Shown: positions 1 to 9,249, counted from the stretch's first letter. The stretch is 64,000 nucleotides of DNA from CBDHFN01 sp965262605 (GCA_965262605.1 CBDHFN010000003.1:930001-994000); one strand, 5' to 3'. Made by a program: numbers and translations. The notes: generated by a model from the sequence alone, not told the origin.

Positions 1-219
1 ATTGCCGAAGAATTAAGGATTTTTTTATGGCAAAATAGGTTTGATTTAGTGTTTAGCTTTTATTCACCGCGCACATTAACGCGCACCATCAATCTTATTT
101 TAAAATCAATGCCGAACTTTCCACTTTGTGCTTGCCAAGTCATAAGCCCCGCAATTGCAAAAATTGCCGAAGAATATGGATTTCAAGAAATTCACTTATT
201 GGATATTTTTGAAAAATAA
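1..219 (+). CDS. hemD: Uroporphyrinogen-III synthase-like protein, C-terminal fragment
   Basis: The reading frame is open from base 1 to a TAA at 217-219 (72 residues); the start lies outside the window. The fragment carries a segment like the C-terminal half of HemD: a hydrophobic strand and Ser-Pro-Arg (DLVFSFYSPRT), then ISPAIAKIAEEYGF, which resembles the 'sPavA..a...Gf' pattern of alphaproteobacterial HemD. HemD closes hydroxymethylbilane to uroporphyrinogen III in tetrapyrrole synthesis. The gene end overlaps the convergent ABC ATPase by 28 bases. Identification rests on a short, variable region, so it is tentative. Confidence 0.5.
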   Translation: MAEELRIFLWQNRFDLVFSFYSPRTLTRTINLILKSMPNFPLCACQVISPAIAKIAEEYGFQEIHLLDIFEK

Positions 220-2153
220 GCTAACTCTTCCAATGGGTGATGGCACGCAATTTCGTGGTTTTCGGCTTTTTGGGTGATGGGGTCAATCTTGTCGCAAATA
301 TCGCCAATTTTAATGGGGCAAATATGCGCAAAGACGCAAGCTTGCTTGGGTTGGGGTTGATTATCATTAAATTCATGCTGGAAATTTACTTTTAAGTGCG
401 GCTTTATTGTGCTTAGCAATTTTTGCGTATAGGGGTGGTTGGGGGCGTTAAAAATTTTGCTTGCTTCGCCTTGTTCTACGATAACTCCGCGATACATGAT
501 AATCACCCAATCGGCAATATAATGCACGGCTTTAATGTCGTGGCTGATAAAAATTAGTGAATTTTTATTGCTGGTTTGATGGCTGACTAATAATTCCAAA
601 ATTGCCGCTTGCACGGATACATCTAAACCGCTTAATGGTTCATCGGCAATAATGGCAAGCGGCTTGGTGGCTAAGACTTTGGCAATGGCGATGCGTTGAA
701 TTTGTCCGCCCGATAATTCGTCTGGATATTTTTGTGTTAATTCCATGGGAAGTTTGACTAAATTCATAATATTATTTAAGGTATCTTGAATTTTACCTTG
801 GTGCATGTTTTTAAAAATTCGCGATATTTGATTGCCAATTTTAATTTTGGGGTTAAGCGATTCTTGGGGGTTTTGCAAAATAATTTGAAAATTCTTGATA
901 ATTTCAAATGGGCGGTGTTGCAATGTCATATTGGATAAATCTTGATTATTCATGATTAATTGCCCTTTGTCAGCTTTAATAATTCCCATAATTATTTGCG
1001 CAAGCGTGGATTTCCCCGAACCTGATTCCCCCATGATGGCTAAAATTTGATTGGATTTTAATTCAAAATTTATGTTTTTTAAAATTATATTTTTGCCATA
1101 TTTTTTTGATATATTCTGCGCCTTAATTAAAATCTCGCTTTGGTTAAGATGATTGTTATTTGGCGTGGTTTTTTTTGCAGTAATTGCTAAGATAGGGTCT
1201 TTGTGAATGCAACGAATATAATGCGAATCATTAATTTCTTGAAAATGGATTTTCCCAAATTGGCAAATATTTTCGCGAATCGCGCAACGATTATAAAATA
1301 AACAGCCCGTATTTTGCTTTACTTCGTGTAATACGCCATCTAATGAATTTATGGGGTTGGTGAATTTTTGCTTATTAAATTCGGGAATCGCCATTAACAA
1401 ATTTTGCGTGTATGGGTGTTTTGGGTTATTCAAAATGTCTTGGGTGTTGCCTTGTTCAAGAATTTGCCCACCATATAATACCAATAATCTGTCAGTGGTT
1501 TTGGCAATTAACGACAAATCATGCGATATATAAAGCCGCGCAAAATTAAATTTCTGGCTTAAATTTTCAATTAAGTTAAGGATTTCATTTTGGTTATTGG
1601 CATCTAAGGACGAAGTAGGTTCATCTAAAATTAGCAGTTTTGGGTTGGCAAGCAATGCCATGGCAATCATAATTCGTTGCTTTTGCCCGCCCGATAATTC
1701 ATGGGGGAATGATTGACAAATGCGCTTAACTTCAAATAAATTAACCGCTTCAAGCATGGTTAAAACTTTATCTTTTGCGGTATTCATCGGCAGTTTTTGC
1801 CCATAAATTGGCACTTCAATAAGTTGCGATAATATATTTAAACGCGGATTAAACGCAGTTGCAGGGTTTTGATTAATTAAAGCAACTTCGCGCCCTCTTA
1901 ACTTATTATATTCTTTGCTGGTTTGGTTAATGCCATTAAGAATTAACTCACCTTTTAATATATGCCCATTTTTGTCCAAATAATTCATAATAGCATGGGC
2001 AATTGTTGACTTGCCGCTGCCCGATTCGCCGACTATGCCGACTCGTTCATTTTGGGCGACAACTAAGCCAAAATCATCAATTGCCACAAATTCCCCAAAC
2101 TTTGTGTCATATCCAACGGAAAGATTTTTTATTTGTAAAATTGGCATGGGCAT
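192..2153 (-). CDS. Dual ATP-binding protein of a peptide/nickel-type ABC importer (DppD-DppF fusion)
   Basis: A 653-residue protein with two complete ABC ATPase halves. Half one has Walker A GESGSGKST near residue 40, signature LSGGQKQR and Walker B LLILDEPTSS. Half two has Walker A GESGSGKST near residue 375, LSGGQIQR and the D-loop region ADEPLSGLD. Each half ends with the oligopeptide-transporter C-terminal segment containing the Cys-rich pattern (CLFYNRCAI...C and CVFAHICPI...C), typical of DppD/OppD and YejF/GsiA-like proteins. It powers import through the two permeases encoded just upstream; its ATG overlaps the permease stop by one base. No binding protein is in the window, so the substrate (peptide, nickel, glutathione, microcin-like) is open. 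Confidence 0.92.
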   Translation of the reverse strand: MPMPILQIKNLSVGYDTKFGEFVAIDDFGLVVAQNERVGIVGESGSGKSTIAHAIMNYLDKNGHILKGELILNGINQTSKEYNKLRGREVALINQNPATAFNPRLNILSQLIEVPIYGQKLPMNTAKDKVLTMLEAVNLFEVKRICQSFPHELSGGQKQRIMIAMALLANPKLLILDEPTSSLDANNQNEILNLIENLSQKFNFARLYISHDLSLIAKTTDRLLVLYGGQILEQGNTQDILNNPKHPYTQNLLMAIPEFNKQKFTNPINSLDGVLHEVKQNTGCLFYNRCAIRENICQFGKIHFQEINDSHYIRCIHKDPILAITAKKTTPNNNHLNQSEILIKAQNISKKYGKNIILKNINFELKSNQILAIMGESGSGKSTLAQIIMGIIKADKGQLIMNNQDLSNMTLQHRPFEIIKNFQIILQNPQESLNPKIKIGNQISRIFKNMHQGKIQDTLNNIMNLVKLPMELTQKYPDELSGGQIQRIAIAKVLATKPLAIIADEPLSGLDVSVQAAILELLVSHQTSNKNSLIFISHDIKAVHYIADWVIIMYRGVIVEQGEASKIFNAPNHPYTQKLLSTIKPHLKVNFQHEFNDNQPQPKQACVFAHICPIKIGDICDKIDPITQKAENHEIACHHPLEELAYFSKISNK

Positions 2154-2977
2154 TACATAAACTTCCTAATGCCATCGGCTAAAAAATTAAAAGCTAAAAT
2201 TAACGAAGAAATCGCCAATGCGGGAAAAATAATTATATGCGGGAATAATAATCCAATGGACCTGCCGTCATTAATCATCACGCCCCAATCGGGTTCATTG
2301 GGCGATAATCCAATACCCACAAAGCCTAACGCGCCAATGGCAATAATAATATATCCAATGCGAATACATAAATCGCTGATTAATGGCGGTAATATATTGG
2401 GGAAAATTTCGTAAAAAATAATGGCAAGATTTTTTTCGCCGCGTAATTTGGCGGCTAAGATATAATTTTTGGGTAAAATATCTTTAACGGCGCCGTTGGT
2501 AATTCGGGCAATTACTGGCACAGAACCCAAGCAAATGGCGATAATAATATTGATGGTGCTGTTGTTTAAAAATCCAATCAAGGCTATATATAAGACAAAA
2601 ATTGGAAATGCTAAAATTATATTATTAATTTCATTGCAAATTTTATTTAAAATTCCCCCAAAATACCCCGAAATTAAGCCAATCGTCACGCCGACTATAT
2701 AGGAAAAACCAACGCAAGCAGGGACATATAGCATAATATTTTGTCCGCCATACATGATTCGTGATAAAATATCGCGCCCAATAGCGTCAGTTCCCAATAA
2801 AAATACATCGCCATTTAGTTCACTTAAAGGCAATAAGGCGGGTTCAAATAATTGATTCGGGGCAAATGGCGCAAGCCAAGGCGCAAAAACAGCAATAACC
2901 AACCAAAATATAATGATAAATGCGCCCATTGCCGCAATTTTTTGTCTTTGGCAAAAAATAAACAAGAAATTAATCAT
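2153..2977 (-). CDS. Peptide-type ABC transporter permease, DppC family
   Basis: Inner-membrane permease, about 274 residues from the preferred start. A longer start at 3001 exists, but the ATG at 2977 is preceded by a strong GGGGGGA ribosome site and overlaps the upstream dppB stop, as in a coupled operon. An N-terminal hydrophobic helix (AAMGAFIIIFWLVIAVFAP) is followed by LLGTDAIGRDILSRIMYGG, the conserved DppC 'GTD..GRD..SR...G' block. Several membrane helices and the EAA-like loop (AAKLRGEKNLAIIFYEIFPNI) contact the ATPase. It pairs with the DppB-like permease and the fused ATPase on either side. Confidence 0.9.
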   Translation of the reverse strand: MINFLFIFCQRQKIAAMGAFIIIFWLVIAVFAPWLAPFAPNQLFEPALLPLSELNGDVFLLGTDAIGRDILSRIMYGGQNIMLYVPACVGFSYIVGVTIGLISGYFGGILNKICNEINNIILAFPIFVLYIALIGFLNNSTINIIIAICLGSVPVIARITNGAVKDILPKNYILAAKLRGEKNLAIIFYEIFPNILPPLISDLCIRIGYIIIAIGALGFVGIGLSPNEPDWGVMINDGRSIGLLFPHIIIFPALAISSLILAFNFLADGIRKFM

Positions 2978-3905
2978 AATTCCCCCCGATTTTTGCCGCA
3001 TAATATTGAAAAACTTCGGTTAAAGATTGGGTAAATACAGCAAAACCAACCGCGATAATTGAAGTTGCTTGCAATAAATATAAATCTTGATTAAGCGATG
3101 CTTCTAAAATTAACGCCCCAAAACCTTTATACGCGGTAAAATATTCAATAATTACAACCCCACTTATCAACCAATTAATTTGCATCAAGCTGGCGATGAC
3201 GGGCACAATTAAGGCATTTTTCAAAACATGCTTGAAAATAACAATTTTCATCGGCAAGCCTTTTAATATCGCGGTTTTTATGTAATTTGATTGCATAACG
3301 CGCACCACCGAATTGCGCATGATGCGCGTAATATACCCAAATGAAAAAAAAGTTAAAATAAGGGCGGGTAAGATTAATTCTTTGAAATTAAAGCCAGCAT
3401 ACATGGAGCTTGTGCCCGGTAGCCACCCAAGCCAAAATACAAAAATACTGGACAAAAAAATCGCGATAATATACTCGGGCAAAGAAGTTGCGCAAATCGC
3501 CATAAAAGAAATAGCTTTGTCAAGCCACGAACCATGATTTACGCCCGCGATGATTCCTAAAATCCATGAAATCGGAATCATTAATAATAATACAAACCCG
3601 CATAAAATAAGGCTATTGAATAATCTTGGCGCAATAAGCGTGCTAACTGGCACTTTAAATCGCACCGATTCGCCAAAATCGCCCGCAATAAAATTACCGA
3701 ACCATTGATAATACCGCCCAATGATTGACGCATCAAACCCATTGGCGCTAAGCCAAATTTTTTGTTGGTCCAAAGTTGAAAATTGCCCCAAATTATTTTT
3801 CGCAATTTGTATCGCATTATATTCAAGCAAGGCAAATATCAAAATTGATATTATTATCATTGTGGCAATCATGCTCAAAATTTTAATTATAATGGCTTTT
3901 ATCAT
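2970..3905 (-). CDS. Peptide-type ABC transporter permease, DppB family
   Basis: A 311-residue inner-membrane permease. It shows the DppB pattern: an N-terminal helix, a region ending YYQWFGNFIAGDFGESV (conserved 'Y..W...ll.GDlG.S'), PRLFNSLILCG, and the ATPase-contact loop KTAILKGLPMKIVIFKHVLKNAL. It is first in the three-gene transport operon dppB-dppC-dppDF, and its stop overlaps the next start. The 64-base gap to the divergent LutC gene must hold the promoters of both units. The absence of a periplasmic binding protein next to the permeases is unusual for this family. Confidence 0.9.
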   Translation of the reverse strand: MIKAIIIKILSMIATMIIISILIFALLEYNAIQIAKNNLGQFSTLDQQKIWLSANGFDASIIGRYYQWFGNFIAGDFGESVRFKVPVSTLIAPRLFNSLILCGFVLLLMIPISWILGIIAGVNHGSWLDKAISFMAICATSLPEYIIAIFLSSIFVFWLGWLPGTSSMYAGFNFKELILPALILTFFSFGYITRIMRNSVVRVMQSNYIKTAILKGLPMKIVIFKHVLKNALIVPVIASLMQINWLISGVVIIEYFTAYKGFGALILEASLNQDLYLLQATSIIAVGFAVFTQSLTEVFQYYAAKIGGNYD

Positions 3906-3984
3906 AAAATCATTATAAAATGATTCAAATTAAATTCAACAAAATTTTCTTGCAATTTTTGGGTATTTAGTGGATAGTAGGGAA

Positions 3985-4662
3985 ATGAGTATTAATCGCG
4001 ACATTAATTTATTATCGCTAAGGCGCGCAGTCGGTGCGCCCAAGCAAGATTCAGATGCTGATTTTCAGCGCAAACATGCGTTGGAATTACGATTAAAATA
4101 TAATAAACGCGGTATTGCGCCAGATTGGGTATTTGGCAATAATGGTGATAATGTTGCGTTATTTAAAGAACAAGCAACCAAAGTGCAAACCGATATTTTG
4201 GAATTTGACGAATTAAGCCAAGCAATTCCCGCAATATGCGAATATCTTAACGACAAAGGCTTGCCATTGGAATTATGGTGCGGTGGGGCTGATGAAATTT
4301 TAAATTTACCATGGGCGGATTATGAGGTTAATGTCAGTAAAAACCAAGACTTAACGGGCAAAAAATCTGGCGTAGTAAGGGCTATGGCGGGAGTTGCCGA
4401 AACGGGAACTTTGGTGGTGGAATCAAGCGACACTAAATTTGTTTCGTTGAATTTCTTGCCCGAATGCCATATTGTTTTTTTGCAAAAAAATGATATTTTA
4501 GGCAGTTATGAAGACGCATGGGATAAAATTTCGTTAAATACGGCATTGCCACGAACGATAAATTATATAACTGGTCCTTCACGCACGGGCGATATTGCGC
4601 AAACTTTGGAATTAGGGGCACACGGACCAATTTATTTATTGGTAGTTATTTATGAAAAATAA
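3985..4662 (+). CDS. LUD-domain protein, LutC/YkgG family
   Basis: About 225 residues. The upstream GTG at 3970 lacks a ribosome site; the ATG at 3985 follows AGTAGGGA. The C-terminal block NYITGPSRTGDIAQTLELGAHGP matches the LutC signature (GPSRTaDIeqtlvlGvHGP), preceded by AGVAETGTLVV. LutC is a subunit of the LutABC L-lactate oxidase of Bacillus-type systems, but no LutA or LutB lies here. It overlaps the following Smr gene by 11 bases. Function as a lone protein is unknown; LUD proteins without partners occur in many alphaproteobacteria. Confidence 0.85.
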   Translation: MSINRDINLLSLRRAVGAPKQDSDADFQRKHALELRLKYNKRGIAPDWVFGNNGDNVALFKEQATKVQTDILEFDELSQAIPAICEYLNDKGLPLELWCGGADEILNLPWADYEVNVSKNQDLTGKKSGVVRAMAGVAETGTLVVESSDTKFVSLNFLPECHIVFLQKNDILGSYEDAWDKISLNTALPRTINYITGPSRTGDIAQTLELGAHGPIYLLVVIYEK

Positions 4663-5194
4663 TTGGCAAAATTTTATTAACCCGCAAAATCACCATAAAA
4701 ATCACCCAAGCCAAGAATCGCAAGCATGGTTAAATTTTCAAGCGCAAACCATGCCCATCATGCCGATTAACCAAGCCGACAAACAAGAAAAAAAGCCAAA
4801 AATTTGCGTAAAGTCAGGATATATCGCGCCGCAATTGCCAATAATTGCCAAAAAATCACCCCACAAACATCATGATAATAAATTATTAACAAAATTAGCC
4901 GAATGTCAATACCCAATTGACGCAACGATAGATTTGCATGGTTGCACCGCCGAACAGGCTTGGGCGAATTTTTGGCAATTTTTGCATTATAATGTGCAAA
5001 ATAAATCACGCTGTATTCGGGTAATTACAGGCAAAGGCAAGGGAATCCTCTATGATTTAGTGCAAAATTGGTGCAATATCCCCGAAATTAGTCAATATAT
5101 TGTGGCTTCAGTTGATGCGAAACAAAAATTTGGTGGTAAGGGTGTGCGGATAATTTTGTTAAAAAATGTTGATGATTCGCTTAAAAAAAATTGA
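4652..5194 (+). CDS. Smr/MutS2-type domain protein
   Basis: A 180-residue protein. The N-terminal half is polar, rich in Asn, Gln, His and Lys, and likely disordered. The Smr domain occupies residues about 85-170: IDLHGCTAEQAW, the canonical 'DLHG.t..eA', followed by IRVITGKGKG ('viTGkG...g') and the terminal GGKGVRIILL. Smr domains are small nucleic-acid-binding or nicking modules, also found at the end of MutS2. It overlaps the LutC gene, so both are probably translated from one mRNA. The biological role of stand-alone alphaproteobacterial Smr proteins is not established. Confidence 0.85.
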   Translation: MKNNWQNFINPQNHHKNHPSQESQAWLNFQAQTMPIMPINQADKQEKKPKICVKSGYIAPQLPIIAKKSPHKHHDNKLLTKLAECQYPIDATIDLHGCTAEQAWANFWQFLHYNVQNKSRCIRVITGKGKGILYDLVQNWCNIPEISQYIVASVDAKQKFGGKGVRIILLKNVDDSLKKN

Positions 5195-5251
5195 ATAATC
5201 GTTTATATTATAGTATGGTGATAAAAATAAAATATAATATTAGGATAACCA

Positions 5252-6790
5252 ATGACTTCAAGAAGAATAGGGGGCAGAGATGCCCGCGTGGCGATGCGAA
5301 CTGCGCCTTTAACCCAAGAAACCCGTTCAATATATCCGGGTATGGTTGGCGGTAAATATAAAATTCTTTCTGATTCTGATATTCAAAAAATACATCAAAC
5401 GGCATGCGATATTTTGGAAAAAATTGGTTTTGCTGATGCTTTGCCTTCAACCATCGCATATTGTCAAAAAGTTGGCGCGTTTGTTAATGATAAGGGCAGA
5501 TTGTGTTTTCCAAAATCCACCATTGAAGACGCTATCGCCAAAGCGGGACGCAGGATTCCCCTTTATGCGCAAGACCCAAAATGCGATACGCACCCTTACG
5601 ATGGGCGCGTATATTTTGGCACTTCGGGCGCGGCGGTAAATTTAGTTGACCCGATTGCGAATAGCTATACGCCTTCAACCAGTCTTGATTTATATCATGC
5701 CGCAAAATTAGTGGATAATTTAGATAATATTCATATTTTTCAACGCCCAATGGTATGCCGCGATTACCCCGAACCCTTTGATATGGATTTTACGACTTGT
5801 TATGTTTCGCTAAGGGGCACGCGCAAGCATGTTGGCACTTCGTGGGTTGATATTCCGCAATTAAAAGCATCGTTGGCGATGCTGCATGATATTGCTGGTG
5901 GTGAAGAAAAATGGCGGGCAAGACCTTTTGTGTCAATTTCCAGTTGTTTTGTGGTGCCGCCTTTGAAATTTGCCCAAGACGCTTGCCGATGTTTAGAAGT
6001 CGCAGTTTTGGCAGGAATGCCCGCTTTGCTTGTCTCGGCGGGGCAGGCGGGTGCAACTGCGCCCGCGGCTTTGGCGGGATCAATTGCCCTGTCAATCGCC
6101 GAAGTATTAGCATCTGTAATTTATATTAATGCGATTGTGCAAGGTGCGCCATTTATGTTTTCGCCATGGCCCTTTGTGTCTGATTTACGAACGGGCGCGA
6201 TGAGTGGCGGCAGTGCCGAGCAAGCTTTATTGATGAACGGCACGGCGGAAATGGGGGCTTATTATGGCTTTACGACTTGCATTGCGGCGGGCATGGCGGA
6301 TAGTAAAATGCCCGATTACCAAAGCGGTGCTGAAAAAGCATACACGATTGCGTTAAATGCCCAATCTGGCGCAAATATGATTTATGAAGCCGCGGGTATG
6401 CACGCCTCTTTGTTAGGCTTTTGCCATGAATCACTAATTTTAGATAATGATTTATTGGGTTCGGTAATGCGCATCGTGCGCGGGGTTGAAGTTAATGACG
6501 ATTCGTTATCGTTTGAAGTGATTCGCGATACTTGTATTAATGGACCCGGGCATTTTTTGGGTTCTGACCAAACCATGCGCTTGATGCAACGCGATTATTT
6601 TTACCCTGAAACTTTTGACCGCACTTCACCCAAGGAATGGGCGGCAAATGGCAAGCCAGACTTGATTGCACGGGCGCGCGCGATTAAAGAAAAAATCTTG
6701 GCATTAAAACCGCACGGCTTTATTTCTGATGAAATGGACAAGCAATTACGCAAAAATCACCCCATTAAATTTGATGCAAAATATTTGTGA
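5252..6790 (+). CDS. Trimethylamine methyltransferase-family protein (MttB superfamily, non-pyrrolysine)
   Basis: A 512-residue TIM-barrel methyltransferase of the COG5598/MttB superfamily. Recognisable segments include HQTACDILEKIGF near the N terminus, VYFGTSGAAVNLVDP, the LVSAGQAGATAPAALAGSIA block and SGGSAEQALLMNGTAEMGAYYG. True trimethylamine methyltransferases need pyrrolysine read from an in-frame UAG; here the frame runs uninterrupted with no TAG, so this is a non-Pyl member. Characterised non-Pyl members demethylate glycine betaine or related quaternary amines, passing the methyl to a corrinoid protein. No corrinoid protein gene is present here. It stands 57 bases after the Smr gene. 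The substrate is unknown. Confidence 0.85.
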   Translation: MTSRRIGGRDARVAMRTAPLTQETRSIYPGMVGGKYKILSDSDIQKIHQTACDILEKIGFADALPSTIAYCQKVGAFVNDKGRLCFPKSTIEDAIAKAGRRIPLYAQDPKCDTHPYDGRVYFGTSGAAVNLVDPIANSYTPSTSLDLYHAAKLVDNLDNIHIFQRPMVCRDYPEPFDMDFTTCYVSLRGTRKHVGTSWVDIPQLKASLAMLHDIAGGEEKWRARPFVSISSCFVVPPLKFAQDACRCLEVAVLAGMPALLVSAGQAGATAPAALAGSIALSIAEVLASVIYINAIVQGAPFMFSPWPFVSDLRTGAMSGGSAEQALLMNGTAEMGAYYGFTTCIAAGMADSKMPDYQSGAEKAYTIALNAQSGANMIYEAAGMHASLLGFCHESLILDNDLLGSVMRIVRGVEVNDDSLSFEVIRDTCINGPGHFLGSDQTMRLMQRDYFYPETFDRTSPKEWAANGKPDLIARARAIKEKILALKPHGFISDEMDKQLRKNHPIKFDAKYL

Positions 6791-6830
6791 TTCAAGTTGC
6801 AAATGCAATAATATTTGGTAGTATATTTTT

Positions 6831-8784
6831 ATGTCTAACTTATTTAATGAATTTGAATTGCAAAAACGAGTGATGAATTATCACCGAATTTCACCCGAAA
6901 ATATGCAAAAATATCAAGAAATTTTTCGCCGTTGGCATGAAAAAATTGATAAATCAAATGAAGATGCTGTAAAGCCTCAATTTTTTCAAGAAATTTTTGC
7001 TGATATTTTGAATTATAACAATAAGCATGGCACAAAAAATATTAATTTAATTACCGAAACGCGCGACCCAATGAATAAGGTCCCCGATGGAATATTAGGT
7101 TATGATTTTATTTACGACCACAAGCTTATTCGCGCCGTGATTGAAATTAAGAGATGCAATGTTGATTTAGATAAAGTTAAAGATAGTCCAATTGAACAAG
7201 CTTTTAAATATGCCACGGCAACCAACGGGCAATGCGAATTTGTGATAGTCAGTAATTTTGTTGAAATTCGGTTATATGATGCCAGAATGCGCGAAAAATA
7301 TCATCAGTTTTTCTTATCTGACCTTGCGAATGATGAATATAAAATCAAGGAATTTTATTATTTATTAGCTTTTGAGCGGTTATTTTCGCGTGAAAAGGAT
7401 CGTTCCCCCGTGCATGATTTGCGATATAACGGCATTCAATCCACGATTGAACGCGAATTTTATCATGATTATAAAAATTTACGAAGCTTTGTTAAAGACG
7501 AATTAATCAAAGCCAACCACGATAACCCCCGTTTTAAACCGAATTTTTATTTATATAAATCCCAAAAATTAATTGACCGATTTATATTTATGCGATTTGC
7601 CCGCGATAATGGCGCATTGGAAATAAATATTGCTGATGAAATTAGAAATCACCGCTTTATTTCAAAATATGAAACTTGCTTGCAAATTTTTAACGGCTTA
7701 AACCAAGGTATCCCCCAAATTGGTTTGGCAAAATTTACGGAATTATTTCTTAAATAAAAATCCCTTAACTTTAATTGATTTGGGGGCGGGGGTTTTTGAC
7801 AATGCCACGGTGGATACGAATATTTTAATTATCCGCAATGAAACTGCCCCCAATTTATCGGTGCGCGCCCTTACAATAACCAATGATAAACCATTAAGCG
7901 AATTTGATAAACACGCCTTAAAATGCAGCCATTTCACTGCCGATTCATTCGCGATAATCACCCCAGAACAGGCAAAGTTAAAGGCAAAAATTGAAAATAA
8001 AGATAAATATAAGCCATTAGGCGAATGTAAGGATATAAAAATAAATTATGGTATTAAAACAGGCTTAAATGATGCGTTTATTATTGATGCGGTTAAGCGC
8101 ACAGAAATTTTAAATAATTGCGCCGATGAAGATGAGAGAACCCGCACCGATGCGATTATTAAGCCCATTTTACGCGGGCGGGATATTAAGCGGTATCGGG
8201 CGGAATCATCGCTTTTTTTATTAGCAACGGGATTTGATATTGACATTCCAACATTATATCCATCAATATTTAATTGGCTTAAAAAATTTGAATCACAATT
8301 GAAAAATCGTCAAGACCAAGGAAAAAATTGGTGGAATCTGCGGGCTTGCGCCTACTATCCCGATTTTGAGAAGGAGAAAATTATTTATCCCAATATGACT
8401 TTATTCTTGCCATTTATTTATGATACAAAGAGATTTTTTACGAATCAAAAATGTTTTATTATTACTGGTAAAAAATTAAAATTTTTAGTTGGTGTATTTA
8501 ACTCAAAATTATCACATTATTGGATTCGTGGTAATTGTCCTGAATTACAAGGTGGCACGCGCGAATTAAGTAAAATATTTTTTGAAAAAATACCCATTCC
8601 CGCCAATCCACCCGCACAAATTCAAGCAAAAATTGAATCCTTGGTTGATGAAATTATGGCACAAAAATCACAAAATCCCAATGCCGATACCGCAAAACTT
8701 GAAAATGAAATTGATAATCTTGTTTATATTCTTTATGACCTTACCCCTGATGAAATAAAAATTATATCGGGGAATGATGTATGA
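6831..8784 (+). pseudogene. Degenerate type IIG-like restriction-modification gene lacking its methyltransferase domain
   Basis: Two adjacent frames are the two ends of one gene. Bases 6831-7757 encode the N-terminal nuclease-type domain, with PDG near residue 84 and VIEIK near 102 (PD-(D/E)XK-like). Bases 7720-8784 encode the C-terminal target-recognition (TaqI-C-like) domain. Compared with the intact paralog at 59637-62648, the central adenine-methyltransferase part is absent: there is no DxACGSG motif and no NPPY. LRNYFLNKNPLTLIDLGAGVFDNATVD aligns to the paralog's KLRKAL...FNEAIVFDNAT near its residue 622, so about 1 kb was deleted around 7715-7725, with a frame change. It cannot methylate DNA; unprotected cutting is unlikely too. 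Confidence 0.8.
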
Positions 8785-8823
8785 CGCTTACGCTTTACAA
8801 GGATTTTTAGGATTGAAAGGATT
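8784..8823. repeat. Left inverted repeat of GxxExxY element, copy 1 (40 bp)
   Basis: Starts ACGCTTACGCTTTACAAGG and is the perfect reverse complement of 9210-9249 on the other side of the GxxExxY gene. It continues into a run of GGATT boxes every 9 bases (8801, 8810, 8819, 8828) that ends directly at the ATG. Together the pair encloses exactly one gene, like terminal inverted repeats of a small mobile element. Confidence 0.95.
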
Positions 8824-8832
8824 AAAAGGATT

Positions 8833-9210
8833 ATGTTAATTGATATGGAGATTTCAGGAAAAATTATAAATTGTGCGATGAAAGTGCATGGTTTTTTGGG
8901 ACCTGGATTTTTAGAATCTGTATATAAAAATGCACTAATGATAGAATTAAATAAAAATAATATTATCGCCGAAGCAGAACGAGAATTAAAAGTTTATTAT
9001 GACGAGCAAGTGATTGGTTTGTTTCGCGCCGATATAGTCGCGTATAATTTTATTATTGAATTAAAATCTGTCCCAACAATTTTAACATCACACAAATCGC
9101 AACTAATAAATTATCTGAAATCAACAAATTATCAAAATGGGTTATTGTTTAATTTTGGTGAATCATCGTTAAAATTTCATCGAATTATAAATAATTATTA
9201 TCATCCTTAA
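8833..9210 (+). CDS. GxxExxY protein (PD-(D/E)XK nuclease-like), copy 1
   Basis: A 125-residue protein with the family motif GFLESVY (G-x-x-E-x-x-Y) near residue 24, and a nuclease-like core RADIVAYNFIIELKS in which Asp, Glu and Lys of a PD-(D/E)XK site are visible near residues 67-78. It corresponds to TIGR04256/PF13366-type proteins, whose biological role is unknown. The start follows the last of four GGATT boxes with no gap (AAAAGGATT then ATG), so the repeat itself doubles as ribosome-binding site. The stop TAA overlaps the first base of the right inverted repeat. It lies immediately after the wrecked restriction gene. Confidence 0.9.
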   Translation: MLIDMEISGKIINCAMKVHGFLGPGFLESVYKNALMIELNKNNIIAEAERELKVYYDEQVIGLFRADIVAYNFIIELKSVPTILTSHKSQLINYLKSTNYQNGLLFNFGESSLKFHRIINNYYHP

Positions 9211-9249
9211 ATCCTTTCAATCCTAAAAATCCTTGTAAAGCGTAAGCGT
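9210..9249. repeat. Right inverted repeat of GxxExxY element, copy 1 (40 bp)
   Basis: Perfect reverse complement of 8784-8823, starting at the last base of the GxxExxY stop codon and ending GTAAAGCGTAAGCGT. It carries AATCC boxes with 9-base spacing, the complement of the GGATT boxes on the left. Transcribed, the two arms could form a 40-bp stem enclosing the whole gene. Confidence 0.95.

Noticed and set aside
5790..6113. Minus-strand 107-residue ORF inside the methyltransferase gene
   Set aside because: Codon composition and lack of any recognisable domain show it to be the shadow of the plus-strand gene.
5252..6790. Pyrrolysine-containing trimethylamine methyltransferase
   Set aside because: The 512-codon frame has no in-frame TAG, and no Pyl or corrinoid genes are nearby.
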